Assembly (NCBI GenBank): GCA_036877525.1
Contig: JAZGTH010000065.1
Coordinates: 7,165,001 to 7,229,000 of the forward strand
Origin: Chromobotia macracanthus
Lineage: Eukaryota > Chordata > Actinopteri > Cypriniformes > Botiidae
Length of the DNA stretch: 64,000 nucleotides
Direction: 5' to 3'
Position 1 is the stretch's first letter, and each line of letters opens with the position of its first letter. The notes below the pieces were generated by a model that was given only the letters and a program-made list of their open reading frames with translations, was not told the DNA's origin and searched no databases. Shown here one piece after another: positions 22,343-37,300 of this stretch. The position numbers and the translations under genes were made by a program.

Positions 22343-25300
22343 ATCGCTCACACTGTTTATCGTCCTCTGTTACGGCATTTAATCTCAGAACATTGAGAGA
22401 GGCACTGAAACCCTTTAGTTCAAAGTACAATACATTACACTCATGTGAAATGTACACCAACATGTTATTGGGAACTTTTACTTAGATTAGCCTGTAGGAG
22501 AGTTATTGCTATTTCATCTTTGGTCTCTCTTTTTCTTGTCTTTCTCTCACTTTTCTTTCTGGGTTTTTCTGTTTATGTGATAGTGACATCATGCCTCACT
22601 GCCTCTCATTTCCTCCTATTCTCCTCTCCTGCCTGATTGTAGTGAATGCAGTTCTGCTATCTGTCCCCTGCCTCCACAAGATTAAGGTTGTGGAAAACAA
22701 GCTTTAATTTTCAATGGGGAAAAATGCCTCTCCGTCTTTTCTGTCTTTGTCCTCTTCTTCTCTTTGTCTTAGTCTCCACCCCTTTTCTCCATCTTCTTCC
22801 GCTTTTTATCTTCCTCCACCTTGGTGAAAACAGACTGTTTGTGTCTGCAGCATTAGAGGTTGATTTAGAGATGCATTATGCTGATAGATGATAAGAGAGA
22901 TAGGTAGTCTTCAAAGCATTTGCATCTAGAGTGCTATGATGTGTTCCATCCCTCATTTTGCAAATGAGTGTGAATAATATGTAATTTTGTTTCCTTCTCT
23001 TCTGTAAAGAAGTAACTTATCCCTCAGGTTGTGCACGTCAGCCACTGTGAGGCAAGGAACCTGTGAAATGACTGTAAATGAGACGTCCTTGATTAGTAAT
23101 TTAAGGTTTGCATGGAAGAAAATGGCTGTGTGACACATTTTCTTGAAGTAATTGATCTCTGACCTTATAGCGAGCTACAGTGAGTGTCGTGGGTACTGCA
23201 GCATCCACATCCATATCGTCCGAAGTAATATCATTTAGTATTGATATTATTTGGGGGGATAGCTTTAGGGGGATAGCTTTAGGTTAATTTTTTTATCCAT
23301 TGTTATCATCAAACAAACAGCTAAAGGCAAATTTTTCTTTTCATTTTCTGCATTCACACTTCTAGAATTGTATTACTCAGATTTTGTTGTTAGATTTTCA
23401 TGCCTTGGATGAATTGCTTATGCTTATATTATTCTCATTTATACGTCACCCTAGATAAAAGAGTCTTCTAACTCTAATTTAACACTTCCAGGTGATCGAT
23501 TTCCTTTGCTGCCATATTTGATACAGGGTTTATAAAAATTACAGTGCTTGTACCTAACACTGGCTTTCCCAAACTTCTGACCTGTTCTTCAGTCAGGCAA
23601 TTCTCAAAACTGCAGTTTTCCAGCCAGACTTAACCACAGTCACAGAACAAGGCGTAATCAGATAAAGATGTATTTATCACTCTGCCTGAAATGCTGGCCT
23701 CCTCTATGGGAGTCAGAGCAATCCTGCAGTCTTTCTGAAGAGTGTATTAATATTCTGACTAATTCCCCCAGTGTATCCTTATCCCCCAGCCCTGCTGGCT
23801 CTGTCTCTTTGAATTGACCCAAACTCTACATAACAGATGATGGCTTGAAATGAATGTCCCCTTCATTTGTGCTGGCGTAATGTGCTGATGAAAAATGAAG
23901 TGGCCTATTCAGTCTGATTATACATTACTAAAGAGAAATCACAGTGGAAGGAAAGCAAGTTTAACAAGTCGGGCACTGTGATGGATAAAGACGCCTTTGT
24001 TGCCTATTATTTCCTCATCATTTGAGCAGAGATGTGTAATTTGAAATAATATTTGAAAATATGCTTGATTCATTATACATGCAGTGCTGTTCTCACATTT
24101 TCTGTCAGAAAACATACAAATAACAAGGTGAAAAGGTGTTTCAATGATGTGTAAACAGACTTATGGTAACTGTTTGTGGAGGCCCCTGCTGTTGCTTTTT
24201 CATTTATCTTCATGCTTTTTCGGTTCTTGACAGTAGCACCATTAAGACTGAACCAGATGTTCTCTGGGAAATCTTTATTTCTCTCTTTTTCTTCTTCTCT
24301 CCTAGTGAAATGCACCATTCTGAATTACCAGAGCCCCACCACTGGTCTTTTCCCAGTGAAGACATGTTCTGGCTATAAGGAGGCTAAAGTTAGAGACTCG
24401 CTGTACTGTGCTGCCAGTATCTGGGCCCTGGCTTTGGCATACAGGTCAGATACTCTCATTAGTGTGTGGATTTGCTTTTGCATAAAACATGTGAACACAT
24501 TAAAGATCACATCATTCACGTTAAGATGTGCTTGATCCTTAAGCGAGTAGCCTGGAATTAAGATGATTAATATCCTTCTGTTGTCAAATGTAAATTAATG
24601 TTTTGAAAAGGTCTTTGGGTCCAGACAAACCTGGAACTGATGATATCATTGTTCACAAAGCTAAACCAATGCAAAAATCTCTTTTTGGTAACAAATTAAA
24701 GCAATATGGCAAACAGTTACTGACAAAATGGGCCTGTTGTTCTGTATTATATTATAAAGCACTATGTTATACATGACATTAAATACTGTATTTATATTAC
24801 TATAACAGCTGTATGCTTATGTCCAACACTAGACCACTGTTATTATAATTATACTGTGATATATTGTTATTCTATTGAATTATTTTAGTTTAAGTGAAAA
24901 ACTCTTAAATCAAAGTTTGGTTGATTGGTGCATCTTCATTCTCTTCCTAGCTTCTAAAGGCTTAATTTATTAAAAAAAATAATAAAATCTTATTTTTGTG
25001 GTTGGTTATTAATGGATTTTTTTGGCATTGTCTGAGCAGTTTGGTATTGCTTCCGCTTGCTGTTAATTGATCCAACACTGTCTTTAGGGACAACCTGACA
25101 CTTTTTGTTTTGTAGCCTTTTCCTAGTTTTAAGTTGGTTTTTACACACAACCTCTGTTGCATCAGAAGCAGCTTAAAGCCCCTTCATATTAATTCTGACT
25201 TAAACTCTGGGGTGCTAGGTCAAGGTTGTGTTTGAAATGCTTAAAAATAGCCAAGATTTACAGTAGGACACCAAAGTGAGAGTCTTTCTGTTGAATGTAG

Positions 25301-28300
25301 ACTGTTTCTTCTTTCATTTCTCTCTTGGTGAGGGTTGTTCCTCTAGAGGATGAAATCGAGGGTAAAAATAAAGAACTGGCGTGTATCAGAGAGAGAGACA
25401 CAGTCATGGGTCTTCACCTCCGCGTATTAGCATTGCCAGAGGAGTTTAATTAAAATTATTCCAAACTGACAGCAAGGCTTAAACCCAATACTTACTCTTA
25501 AATTATCTCCATAAGACAAAATGTGGGTGGTTTGCATATATGGGCTATACATGAGGTTTCTTTGTTTATCTAAAGTTTATCTAATTTGCATGATTGCAAT
25601 TACTTTAAAATACTTTACTGTAGTTTATGATAATGAATGCTGTGGAATCTTGGCTTTTTCTTCATCTATTCTGCTAATTGTGAAAACATAATATGCATAT
25701 CTGTCCTTTCTAAAAAAATAAACCAGCATAAACCAGCCTAAGGTCACTGCTCTCACCACCTTCCCATTGTTGAAGCGTTTTATTTTCCTCAGGCAAGGAT
25801 TTTGTGGACATGACTGTAATTATTTGTTTCCCAGTAACTCACAGAATGTTTGTCATGCAGGCGCATTGATGATGACATGGGCCGCACTCATGAACTGGAG
25901 CACTCTGCCATCAAGTGCATGCGGGGGATTATGTACTGCTACATGCGCCAATCTGATAAGGTGGGTCACTGTGCTACATTGCAGGACATAACACAGCAGC
26001 CTTACATGCATTTTACTTGTTAATTGTGTCATTTTAAAAGCTTTTTGAAAGCTCTGTTGATAGCAACTGGAACTTTTAGTAGTTCCTGAAAGGTTACTGT
26101 CCTAACCTCATGTACCAGATACCTAAAGCTGTGAAGATATTGCTAATATCACATAGCTTGCATTCAGTACTGCTGACATGTTATGCCAACTGCAACTGTT
26201 TTAAATTGCTCACAGTTCGCTATCTGTTGTACTCTGTGTGATCTCTGGACTGGTTCACAATGGTTGATTTAAATGACATCATTATTCTATAAATTTACAC
26301 ATCTGTAATTCCACAGTGAAGTGATGCCGAGGTGTGAACAGTTGTTTTCTGCCATCATTAAGAATTAACCCAACACTCTAACCAGAAGGCTGCCTCCCCC
26401 ACCCACAACTGCCCCCCATACCTTAGATTTGCTTTCAACGTGATTGTACACACATCCCACGTTCTACTTTTCAGACTCCCTTTATCTCTCAACACTTTCA
26501 GTCAAGCAGCATTGGGCTTGATTTACAGTTCTAAGGTTTACAGTAAATCTTAAAAAGAGCCCTGTACATGCTGTGAGGCTTTTTTTGGTTCTGCACTCGA
26601 GAAGTACCTGCTTACAGTCTGTTCCGTACTTATGCGTGGGATTTGACAGTGTTTCTGGATGTGCTGCATGGCCCACCATCAGAGATCCTAGAATCTGTGG
26701 TTTTATCATCTAGACCAACATTTTGTCATATCCCTGTCAGTCCATTTCACATGCATCTGATGTGCTGGATGGATTTACATTTATATTTATGCATTTTGGC
26801 CAATGATTTATTCAAAGCGACTTGCAGTGCATTCAGTCTATACTTTTTATTGGTACATCTGTTCCTCTCTTTGGTTCATCTGACAGTGATAAGTCTTTGC
26901 AAAACTATCAGTTTTCACCCTGAAATGATAATGCTGTGTAGAAGTAAAACATTGGTTTTGTCCGCAAAGGTGTGTGCTGCTTGTACATAGTAAATGTCCA
27001 TATATTAGGCATTATTTAAAAGGTTTTATGTGGGTTAAATTTGAGCAGCTGCCAGTTGGGCTTTTCCGTGGTTTTGACATTCAGATGTTGCTGCAATTAG
27101 GGTTTTGACAACATTCCCATGGCATCTGCCCAGAGTGACTATAGTCATTTGCTGAGATACTGGGCTTCCTGTTTGAACCAGCTGGTTATGATTTGCACCA
27201 TCAACTGAATGGAAATGTTCAGTTATGCATGTAACTACTGTTCTCAGACATGGAAGTGGAGGAGAGGGGGTTCAATTTTTTTTTGCTACCGACCAGCCAC
27301 TGACGGGTTTTTTTGCTACCGACCAGCCAGCTACCGACCAGCCACTGATGGGTCACGTGACCTCTAGGGCTTCAGCCCCGATTGTTATTTCAAAAGTCCC
27401 ATTGAGCTTTACACTCAGTAGTCCACTACTTCAGTCAAAGCGATTGAGACGTTCAAGAAGGTGTGTGCAAATTACAATTATGAATCTTCCGACAGTAAGC
27501 GCTTTTTCAAAGCGGTTTGTTATTACTGTGAAAGTGTGTATTTATAGTTATATGGTGTGAGTACTGTTAAATAGTGTTCGGCTAACGGCTAATGTTAACG
27601 CTGATCTTGTCTGCCGGCATGTTGGTATATTTACAGTAGCTACATTTATTCATGCTTTGTGACAAACCCTTGCTTATAGGAAATATCAATTTTTTTCATA
27701 GAGGGATATATGAAAAAAAAAAGCCAGGTTCAGGTAAGAAACTTGGCTGTATCAGTTGAAAAGTATTACTGATCAACTGGTACCATTTATTAGTTGTTAA
27801 AAAATTGCCTTTGTGTTACAGCACAAAAAAGAGAGAGAGAGCAGGATGAAGTCAGGAGAAATACGAAAGGAAATGAAAGCAAGAATCATGTGAGAATGTA
27901 TAAAGTTACTCATGCCATGACCTCATAGTAGTGCTAGGGCAGCTTCTGTTTTGCTCAAATGCATTCCACTGGATTTAGATAGATGAGAAGATTAATGAGA
28001 AATGAGAGTGACCAGAACTATATCAAATAAAGTGCTGTAAAGGTAATAATATATATATACCCATGTATAACCTACTGCTGTTCTCTAACAAAACTGAATG
28101 CAAGGTGTTATTCTTTTGTTGTGTTAAAGAATAAAAGGTAGAAATAAAAGGGTAAAATTAGAGTATTAGAGACCACATTTACTTAGCATTGTTGAGGAAG
28201 GTTCATCTGAATTACTTGTTACTTCATGGATTCAGTGGTAGCACATTTGTCTACTAAACATTCATTCTAACTACTCTAACAAAATAAGTTTCAAAATTAG

Positions 28301-31300
28301 TAATGTTGTTTATTCCAAATTCCTAATCTACCTTTCTTATAATGGTAATCATGTAAAAGAGGTGAGTCATACCAACAAATGCATAACAATAAATTATGTA
28401 TTTCCATGGAGTAAAAGTGGGACGGCACGCATCAAATTCGGAGCTCAATAGCTGCTATCTGTACGTAGCTGACAGTGCGAGCGTCAAAACCTGCCAGTTG
28501 GGATAACAGTATTTTGACAAAGTTAATGCCCATAAACATCCATAAAATTCTAATCATGTAAAAGAGGAGAGTCATACGAACAAATGCATAACAATAATTT
28601 AATGTATTTCCATGAAGCAAACAAGGGAGGGCATGCGTCAATGTCGGAGCTCAATAGCTACTGTCTGAACAGAAATTTATTAAAGCACACTTTTTGAATA
28701 ATTTACAGAAACAGACTTTGTTAAAACAGATGCAGTTGATTTAATGACTATACATGAAAATATTACAAACCATAAGCATCCAAATTAGTGTATCTGTCTT
28801 TCTTTAGTAATTGCTCCCAGTTCCTTAAACAAAAACAGCTGTGGTGGTACCATGGTACTGTGTTGGTATCAGGTGGTATTTTCATGTCATTTTAATTGAC
28901 AGTTTAGTGTGGTACCTAATGATTATTTAAGTAGGATAGTAAAAATTCACTCCAAGATACTTAAAAGATGTTATCATATTGCATATAAAAACATATCATT
29001 TAAAGGGATAGTTCACCTAAAAATCAAAATTCGTCCTGATTTACTCCCTCTTATGTCATTCCAAACCTGTATGGCTTCTTGCCTAATAGGAACACAAAAG
29101 AAGATATTTTAAAATATGTTGGTAATACCAGTGGCACCCATTGACTTCCATTGAATTGACACAACACCACTGAGACATTTATCAAAATATTTTCTGTGTT
29201 CCACAGAAGAAAACGTCATATAGGTCAAAAAGTCTGGAGTTTGGAATGACCTTAAAATTTTCATTTAGATGAAAATTTAAGTCCCATAAAGTAGCTTGTA
29301 AATACCATGGTATTTAAATTGTAACCACACATTTTGTTCTTTGAATGTGAATGAAAGATATTTACATCACATTTTATTAGTGTGTACCTTGTTCACCTTT
29401 TTCTGGAAGCAGTAATGCTTTTCATCTTAAAAATGCTTTGACCTGCAAATAATTGACGGTTTTCACCCTTAATAAATGGAATGCACTTAAGTTTGAATTG
29501 ATGTTGTTTGTGATCTACTGATCACTCTTAATGTGAAGACTTTCTAAATAGTAAGTGCTGTCTTATTTTCCCAAATGTGCATTAATGTGTTATTTTCAGC
29601 AGCCCATTGCTCTAAAGCTAACTGTTCTCTCCCAATGCAGACCTGAGCAATTACGCCTTTGAAATTATTCCATTTCATTTATTTCTGACCCCCAAGACCT
29701 GATTTGCAAGAAAGCTTTGCTGTGTCTTAATTATAATACCTCTTTTATATGGTTAATTACACAGTGCTGCATTCATTAACATGTCTATGGCATTCACAAA
29801 TAACAGAGTTTATTCTCTTTAATAAACTCGCAATGCACCACAACTGTTTATATCATCAGTTCCCCAGGTATATTCAACACACGTGTTTACTGCGTGTTTA
29901 CTTACTCTTATTATGCTATCCAAAAAATATGTCACATACTTATGAAAAGCAACAACAAAGTGAATTAAGACTATAAGTGTGTCAAATAGGTTTCCTGTAT
30001 TTCTTTACCCTTTCAAGCATGAATCCAAACACTAGCCAGCCTTTGATGGGCATAATAAAAGTCGCTTTAAAGTCATTTGTAATAAATCACTTTGATAGAA
30101 TCTCTATTTTGCAGAGACAGAATAATGTTCCTGTAGAGACTGAAGGAAACTCGCTGCCCTCTTGTGCTTTTCATTTTTATTGATTTAATTTTACAGGCAG
30201 CGATGACCAACAGATGACCATCAAATGTCATCTGTTTGTCTCACAGGTGTACTTATTGTTCTTTCCATCTGCGTTTGCTGCACTGAGAAATAGATTTGGA
30301 CCCGAGGTCGAATGTTTCTCTATTTGGCAAAATCTTACAGCAGTTTTACTGGTGTGAAAAAAACATTGTATCTGGGACACAAGAATGCTTCAGATGACCT
30401 GACGAGAGGGGGGAAAAAATGAAGAAATGGGCCACGTATTTATAACACTTAAAATAGGCTGTGGGGGCCCGTGCATGATGCGGTCAGTGGGAAAGGTCGA
30501 CCCAGTTTTGTGGCGCAAACTCTCTCAGTGGGATTGTAATATGTATATGAGTGATAAATAGCTAACTGCTGGAATGTGCTTCAGACTGTTAATAATAATA
30601 ATATATGGTTTTGTTTATCGTTGTTTTTGGTTAATTTCTTCATTGTTCATTGTTTTCTTGTGAAGCATGTATGCATTGTTCTGCATCTGTGTCAGGGACT
30701 ATATAGGCATTTTATGTTGTTTGTTATATTGTATATTGTGACCTTGGTGTTGTAGAAATGGGAGTATCACTGTGTCTCCAGGGTTTAAGGGAGAAGGGGT
30801 TTAATTGTAGAAATCCTTGACTGTTTGTAATTTATGGGCTGTGTTATAGAAAACACACTCCAGTGTCATGTTTGATTTTGTAACACTTGTATTACTGCAG
30901 AAATAATCTTCCTATGTGTGTATATTCTTTTAACCTCTTTGTTTTTTATTGCGTTTTTGTGCTGTACTAAATAACCACACTTATATTGCGACCTGATTCT
31001 CAGCATCTGAAAAATAAAAGCCTCCAGCAGTCACGTCTGCTGGGAAGCTGATTGGTTTTTGGTGGTGAGTCAGTGCAGAAGTCTTACCTGTACTGCATCT
31101 GTTTGGTCTACTGTTTGTTTATCATCTTTATCTCTTTCTGTTTATTCGTGCATGTTTTCTGGTACATTCTGGTGTTCAAGTCAATAACAGTCTGGTGTTT
31201 AATGAGAAAATGTTAAGGCAGGTAAATGTCAATATTTACAGCATGTGTCATAATGTCACATTTGGTCAGTTGGGAGAATCTGTGACAGTCATTGAATGCA

Positions 31301-34300
31301 AAATGGCCAATCCAGCATAAATGAAATGTAATTTTTAAGTATATAGTGTTAGTAGGTAGAATTATAGTTGACCTTCAGTGAGAGTCATCTGTTGACAGCA
31401 CTGTGCAAAAGATACATTAGATGCTTCACCAAAAAAGATTTTTTAATTGTTTTTTGCTTTAGTTGTGTCAGTAGTAAATATTTATATAGATTTCCAAGCA
31501 TTTGTTTCCATTAACTGAACTAATAGCTGAGAAATCTGTAAGAACTGTGTCAACATCTCCAAGATGCTTTTAAAGAACTGTTTTAGATGTACAGTACAGT
31601 ACTGTATATGTAGATGGCTTGATTACAGAGTTTATTCATGAAAATACATATCAGTACATCAGTAATTATTAACTGTCAAAATTAAGTAATTTTTACTTAG
31701 TTCTACTTAGGAGATAATCTGTATATTAATATGTGTTAATTCCTGTACCCCTGGATCCAATCAAGGATCACAGTATGTGTAATAAAAAATATTTAGGTTC
31801 AAGGATGTAGCTAAATGTTCAATATTTGGGGGTTCAAATGTAAAGGTTTGGACTCCCCCCAAAAAATCTTTTTTTGTGGTTCCATCTTAGTTTTGATCCC
31901 TTAATCACTTCGCTAGCACAGTTTCACTCTTGCTGCACATCTTAAATGAGCTTGTTGATATGGTTCTGTTTTTGGAATGTTTTGTTTGCTGTTACGGTAT
32001 CATTATACAGTATTATATCATTATAAAGAGTGTATTATTTGTAGTATTAATACGGCCCTACTCATAATGCTTGGAAAAATAAACGCAGATACTCATCCTT
32101 AATGAGCATACCAGTGCTCTTGTTACTGCCTAAATTCTATTTCAGGGCAAGTAAACATCTGGGAGCCATTTTTTGGAAGGCTACATTTAACTTGCTCCCA
32201 AACTCCTATGTTTGCTTAAATTTTATTTTTTATTAAAATACGTTTTTAAACTTTATTACACATTTGTTGATATAATCCACTAGTACTATGTAGGACTGTA
32301 AATGAAAACTCTGACCTTCAGGAGTATTAGTGTGCTTCTTTCTTGCCTGCTCACTTACCCTAGTAAGCATTTGATAAATAATGAAGCGGTAGATGCATCG
32401 GTTATGTGAAGGCAGGGATCCATCTTTCATGACTCTGACTCATTTTTTCCCCCATCTGTGTCTGTCTTCTCTCTCACACTCTCTCTACCACTCATACTCT
32501 CACAGGTGGAGAAGTTCAAACAGGATCCAAGTCCATCCACATGCCTGCACTCAATATTCAATGTGCATACTGGAGATGAAGTTTACCCCTCTGAAGAATA
32601 CAATCATCTACAGGTGCAAACAGCATTGTTTCTCATCCTGTCTCCATAAAATACTCATATAAATTTACAGTAGTTTCCCCATCTACTTTTTGTATGAAGG
32701 GGAACATGTAAAGTTGCTAATTGCAAACCAAATAAAATGATTCCTTAATGTTTTTCCCTTTTCTTTTTCTTTTTAAACAGATTGATGCCTTGTCTCTGTT
32801 TTTACTGTACCTGGTTGAAATGATTTGTTCTGGCCTCCAAATCATTTACAATACGGATGAGGTACGGCTGGGATACATTCATTAATTATAAAGTTTAATG
32901 GATTTTAGATGTGGTACTTTTTAGTCTTATGATTTTTCAGATATGAACAATTGAACCAACTATGGTGTATGAACACGGTAATTAGTGCTTTAGAACCCCC
33001 CCTCCCAAGAAAGCCAAAGGCGTCAATGACAAAAGAAAAAACTTAGTTTTTAGTTTAATTCACTGAGATGTTTTTAAGATGTTTAGGTTAGGCTATTTCC
33101 CTCTGATGCTGAGACTGCATTTGTAGTTAAATTATATTTTAAGTAGAAGAGAAGAAAGGATTTAAGAGTTTCACCACTGTTGAACATCTCATGATGGTTG
33201 CAAGTGACGCATTTACATTTATGCATTTGGCAGACACATTATGAATGTGTGCGTTACCTGAGATCAAACCCTTGACCTTGCCGTTGCTAGCATCACACCA
33301 TACAAGTTGCTGGACACAGTGAGGAAACTTTTCTACCCACCACTGTGTTGAGCAATTTAGGCTGTTAGGAGCATTACTGCAGAAGTTAAGCCGTGTTGAA
33401 ATGGTTAAGGGCAAAGACCATCATGCCGTTTTTAGCTTTTTTGAAAGATCACTTATGCAACAGGCAGCTTATGCACTATGTTTGGGATATACTATTGCAG
33501 GAAATATGAAACAACCTTTACAATGACCTCAACCTTTAAAATACTCTGTCCATGCCCAAGATGAGGTCTCCTAAAGAATGGATATGGAAAGTGAGATGTG
33601 GTAACAGTTGTGATTGTTGTGAAAGTTTTCTCTATTTTACCAAGAGCTTCTTTTGAGCATGTGGACTTCATTATTTGCATCTTGTATTCTCGCTGTGTTC
33701 ATGCAGGGAGATTTACTTAACACTCTGCTGTTAAATCACTGCTTGTTATACAACTGCAACTTTTATTAATTAAGCCACATTGGGTTTATCTTTAAAGACA
33801 CTGTTCCTCTTAAATGTTGCGTTTTTTGGCAATTACAGTTTACAGTTACTTTGTTTTTATGACAGGCAATATCACCTTACTAGCTGAGCCTTACACACAA
33901 AGCTTAAATTGTCATAGCAGCTTTTTATGTGGGATTTTGCTATTTGCAGAAGACGCCTAATTGACGTGTCTAAACAGTGCCTAGCCAGCTGTGTAATGCA
34001 ATTAAAAAAACACAGTCATAAAATCAGTGGGCTATTATATCTATTTATTAATGAACAACAGAACAAATAGGGGAGAAATTGCTGGTTAAATGTTGTTCCA
34101 TCGTTGGCAGTTTATTTTTGTCTTTACATATACACTTTTGTCTCCTTACAGTTTCAGACCTTATCTGCATATTCTGCTAACCAATTTCGGCACTTATTTA
34201 CAGATTAAATGAGGTCAATATTTTGTTCTTTTTCTTATAGAATTATCAGTGAAAGGAGATAAGCAAGATAACCTTTAGAAAATTTTGTTTATCCACCCGA

Positions 34301-37300
34301 TAGGGCCATAGTAAATATGCACCATTTTAGTGTGTATATGTTTTAGCAAATGGTTTGCAAAACGCAGTCACATCACTATAATTTGTGTAAAACGTGAGAA
34401 AATTGAATATGAATATTTGCTTGTGTTTTTGCCATGCTGTAGAAAAGGTCATATTTGACAGCATTTGCAGAAATTTGATTAGTTTTTATATAGTAGAAAC
34501 TTTAAGTAGGGAAAATCTAGCTACTGTTCATTACTAAAGGGCCATACGTGAGTTGTTTGTGTGCATTTTGAAGCTCTTTTAAAACTCGAGGTATATTTGG
34601 CATATATGTCAGTTGACCATTAAGAAATGTCATTGTTTAAATCCATAATTAGAAGACTTTGTCACTGACATACAGATGGTGGGCCGCTCCAGCAGTAACT
34701 GTAAAATTGTTAACTAAAGTGCCTTATTCAGCAAACACAAGCGGCTGTGACGATCCATCTTTATTTACAGAGCAGAATAGTTACTCTCCTGCTCTGCTCT
34801 CACTCGTTAAGGCCTAGCGAAAGAAGAGAAAAGAAAATAGTGCCACCATGGGCCAGCAGTATTCATTAAGATACCATAAAACTCGTCACATTAATCATTT
34901 TAGTTTGGGCCTAAAATACAAGAGCTCAAGCCATCCCTCTCTCCTCCTTTTTTCTCTGCATTTGTCTTTTTCTCTACCTTCCTCACTGCCCTATTTTAAC
35001 ATGCTTTAGGGGCCCTCAGTTTCTTCATGTTAAATTAAAACCTCTGTCAGTCCTCTCTCCCGGGTGTTTGAATATTTCCGCATTTATGTACCATAAAGTC
35101 ATCATTCTTTTTCTCATTGTTTTTCCTACAGTATGCCCTCATTCCACAGTGGGGATGGGAAGATATTCTCAAAGTAGTAAGGCATTACTAGTGCCACCCA
35201 TAGAAATGATTGATTACTTTTGTTGCCATTCTGTAGATCATTATTCAGTTTAAATATTCAGATTAAATTCTGCATGGAATAATCAGAATATTAGATGGGT
35301 AACACCCAGGAACGCTGATAGATTGACAAATACAAAAAACAGTATGTAAAACACCCATGGCCTAGAAAAACTTTTAGTGCAAGCCTGCTTTTCAAAGCAA
35401 ACCTACATAAGTCGAGGTTCGCTGATGTCTGCATAGCAAGTAGAGATGGAGATCTGGATGGAAAACGTGATATGTTTCTTTGCCATGTTTGTATTTGTAG
35501 GTATCATTCATCCAGAATCTGGTGTTCTGTGTGGAGAGGGCATATCGTGTGCCAGACTTTGGCATGTGGGAACGGGGAAGCAAATATAACAATGGAAGCA
35601 CAGAGCTGCATTCTAGGTAAGCTACATCACTTCCTGTTTCTGCACTTGAACTTATTCAGTTAGTCGTTAAACAAAGCTGCTACAAGATAAATCATAATGG
35701 GCGAGGGTTTGTCTTTGTCAGATAAGTACAATATTCTGAATTCATTCAGTCAGAATTTCATTTTAATTTTTCCCTCAAAGCTTGTGGCTTTTTCTTAACA
35801 TATTTTAGGAGGAAGCTTATTCTTTTACCGACCCAGGTACCTGGGTGAAAATGAAGAAAAAGGAATATTATATGATTTTCTTAAGGCACTTGTAGTAAGG
35901 GTCCAAAATTATAAGTCACCAAGCAGCAAGTACATGTTAAAATAGGCTTTGGTGAGTAGATAAATCATAGTCAGATTGGCCTTCCCGCGTTCAGACTAAG
36001 TGATTAAAAAGGCAAATTGCTTATTAACAGTCATTGAGTTAAGAAATGTGCAACATTGTAAAATTGACCATAACCAATTTTGTCTGGTGTACCTTTAAAA
36101 GTTGTTCCACATGGCAGCACAAGTGAAATATTTTAAGCCCCCAAAGCAAAATGCACATGGATCCACTGTGCTGAGTGGTTCAGTGACACACTTTGCTCTG
36201 CCGAGTGTTGCTTTTTCCCAAAGCGCAGGATTTCAATGCAACAGTCAAAATTCTGATTGCATATACAGTAGAAGACACTGGAACTTTAACTTTAGTCTCA
36301 AAAGTCCTTTTTATGTATAGATACATACCTATTGAACATTTCCCCCATTGTTGCATAAGAAAAAAGATATAGTTGAACAAACATTGACCTTTTGCATGCT
36401 CCAGTACAAAATATAAAACCTTGTGTAATTTGTGTAATTGTTATTGTCACAAAACTTCATGATTACTGAGATATTTAGCCCCCATGACAACATCCATGTT
36501 TGACAACTAGCCCCAGTCTCCCCTGTACTTATTGAAACCCAGCACATAGAAAGATGTGACTTTTCAGCTCACATTGAGGAGACTGTAAGGAGGAGGATGT
36601 CTGTAATGGACTTTCAGTTAAGGTGCCACTTCATTTCTTCTCCACTGGTTTGGCCCATGAGTGAATGAACTCTTAATGAGGGGACTCACATATAGAAGCT
36701 CCTATCTGCCATTGTGGAAGTTATTCACAGTGCTGTGCAGACAGTATGGACTGTGGATTGGTATAGACAATATCCTTGTCTGTGAAGAGCAAGTCAATAA
36801 GCAATGACTCCAACACTCACTTTGCCTCTCATAACCAAGCTCAGTAATAATTCTCTTCATCACAGGTTTTTAACTATGCTAAGCACAACATCCCTACTGA
36901 GGGCCAATTAGAGTATTGACTTTTGCACTTAGCTTTACCTAAGCACACAAAATGATGTTCAACATTTATAACAATACATTTACTGAATCATCAGTCTGCA
37001 AATGACATCAGACTGTGTTTAAACACACAGAAAGCAAGAACTGGAAGAAGTTCCAAAAAAATAAACTGCAAAAGTTAAAATGTAGTATGCAAAATAAATC
37101 TTGTAATCAAAGACACATTTAAAGGCATAACAGAAGTGAACCACAACCATAGTGTAAAATCTACTGTTCATCCAGTTGTTTTATTAGTTATCACATGCCC
37201 ATTTTTAACAGAACACATGTTGGACCCTTATCTTCTATGGTCCCACAGAAGAAGCTGTTACATTCATGAATTTGTAATATTGTTAACAGATCAAACAGTA

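Larger units (their letters stand above)
21480..24305 (+). other. phkb: phkb intron 3
   Basis: AT-rich intron with a CACT-type tetranucleotide tract (22057-22106), a duplicated TAACAGTCTAACTACT phrase near 22190-22220, a long AT microsatellite (22259-22340) and a duplicated GGGGGATAGCTTTAG near 23255-23283. The rest shows nothing identifiable. Confidence 0.7.
25961..32505 (+). other. phkb: phkb intron 5
   Basis: This 6.5-kb intron holds a minus-strand SINE near 26773, a triplicated 15-mer with an E-box palindrome (27285-27362), a local 205-bp-spaced duplication (28346-28668) and a miniature DNA element (29001-29280). From 29300 to 32460 nothing is identified; the tract just before exon 6 is CT-rich, as expected for a splice acceptor. 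Confidence 0.7.

Noticed and set aside
22254..22463. Ile-Tyr-repeat open frame on the minus strand
   Set aside because: It is the translation of the AT microsatellite.
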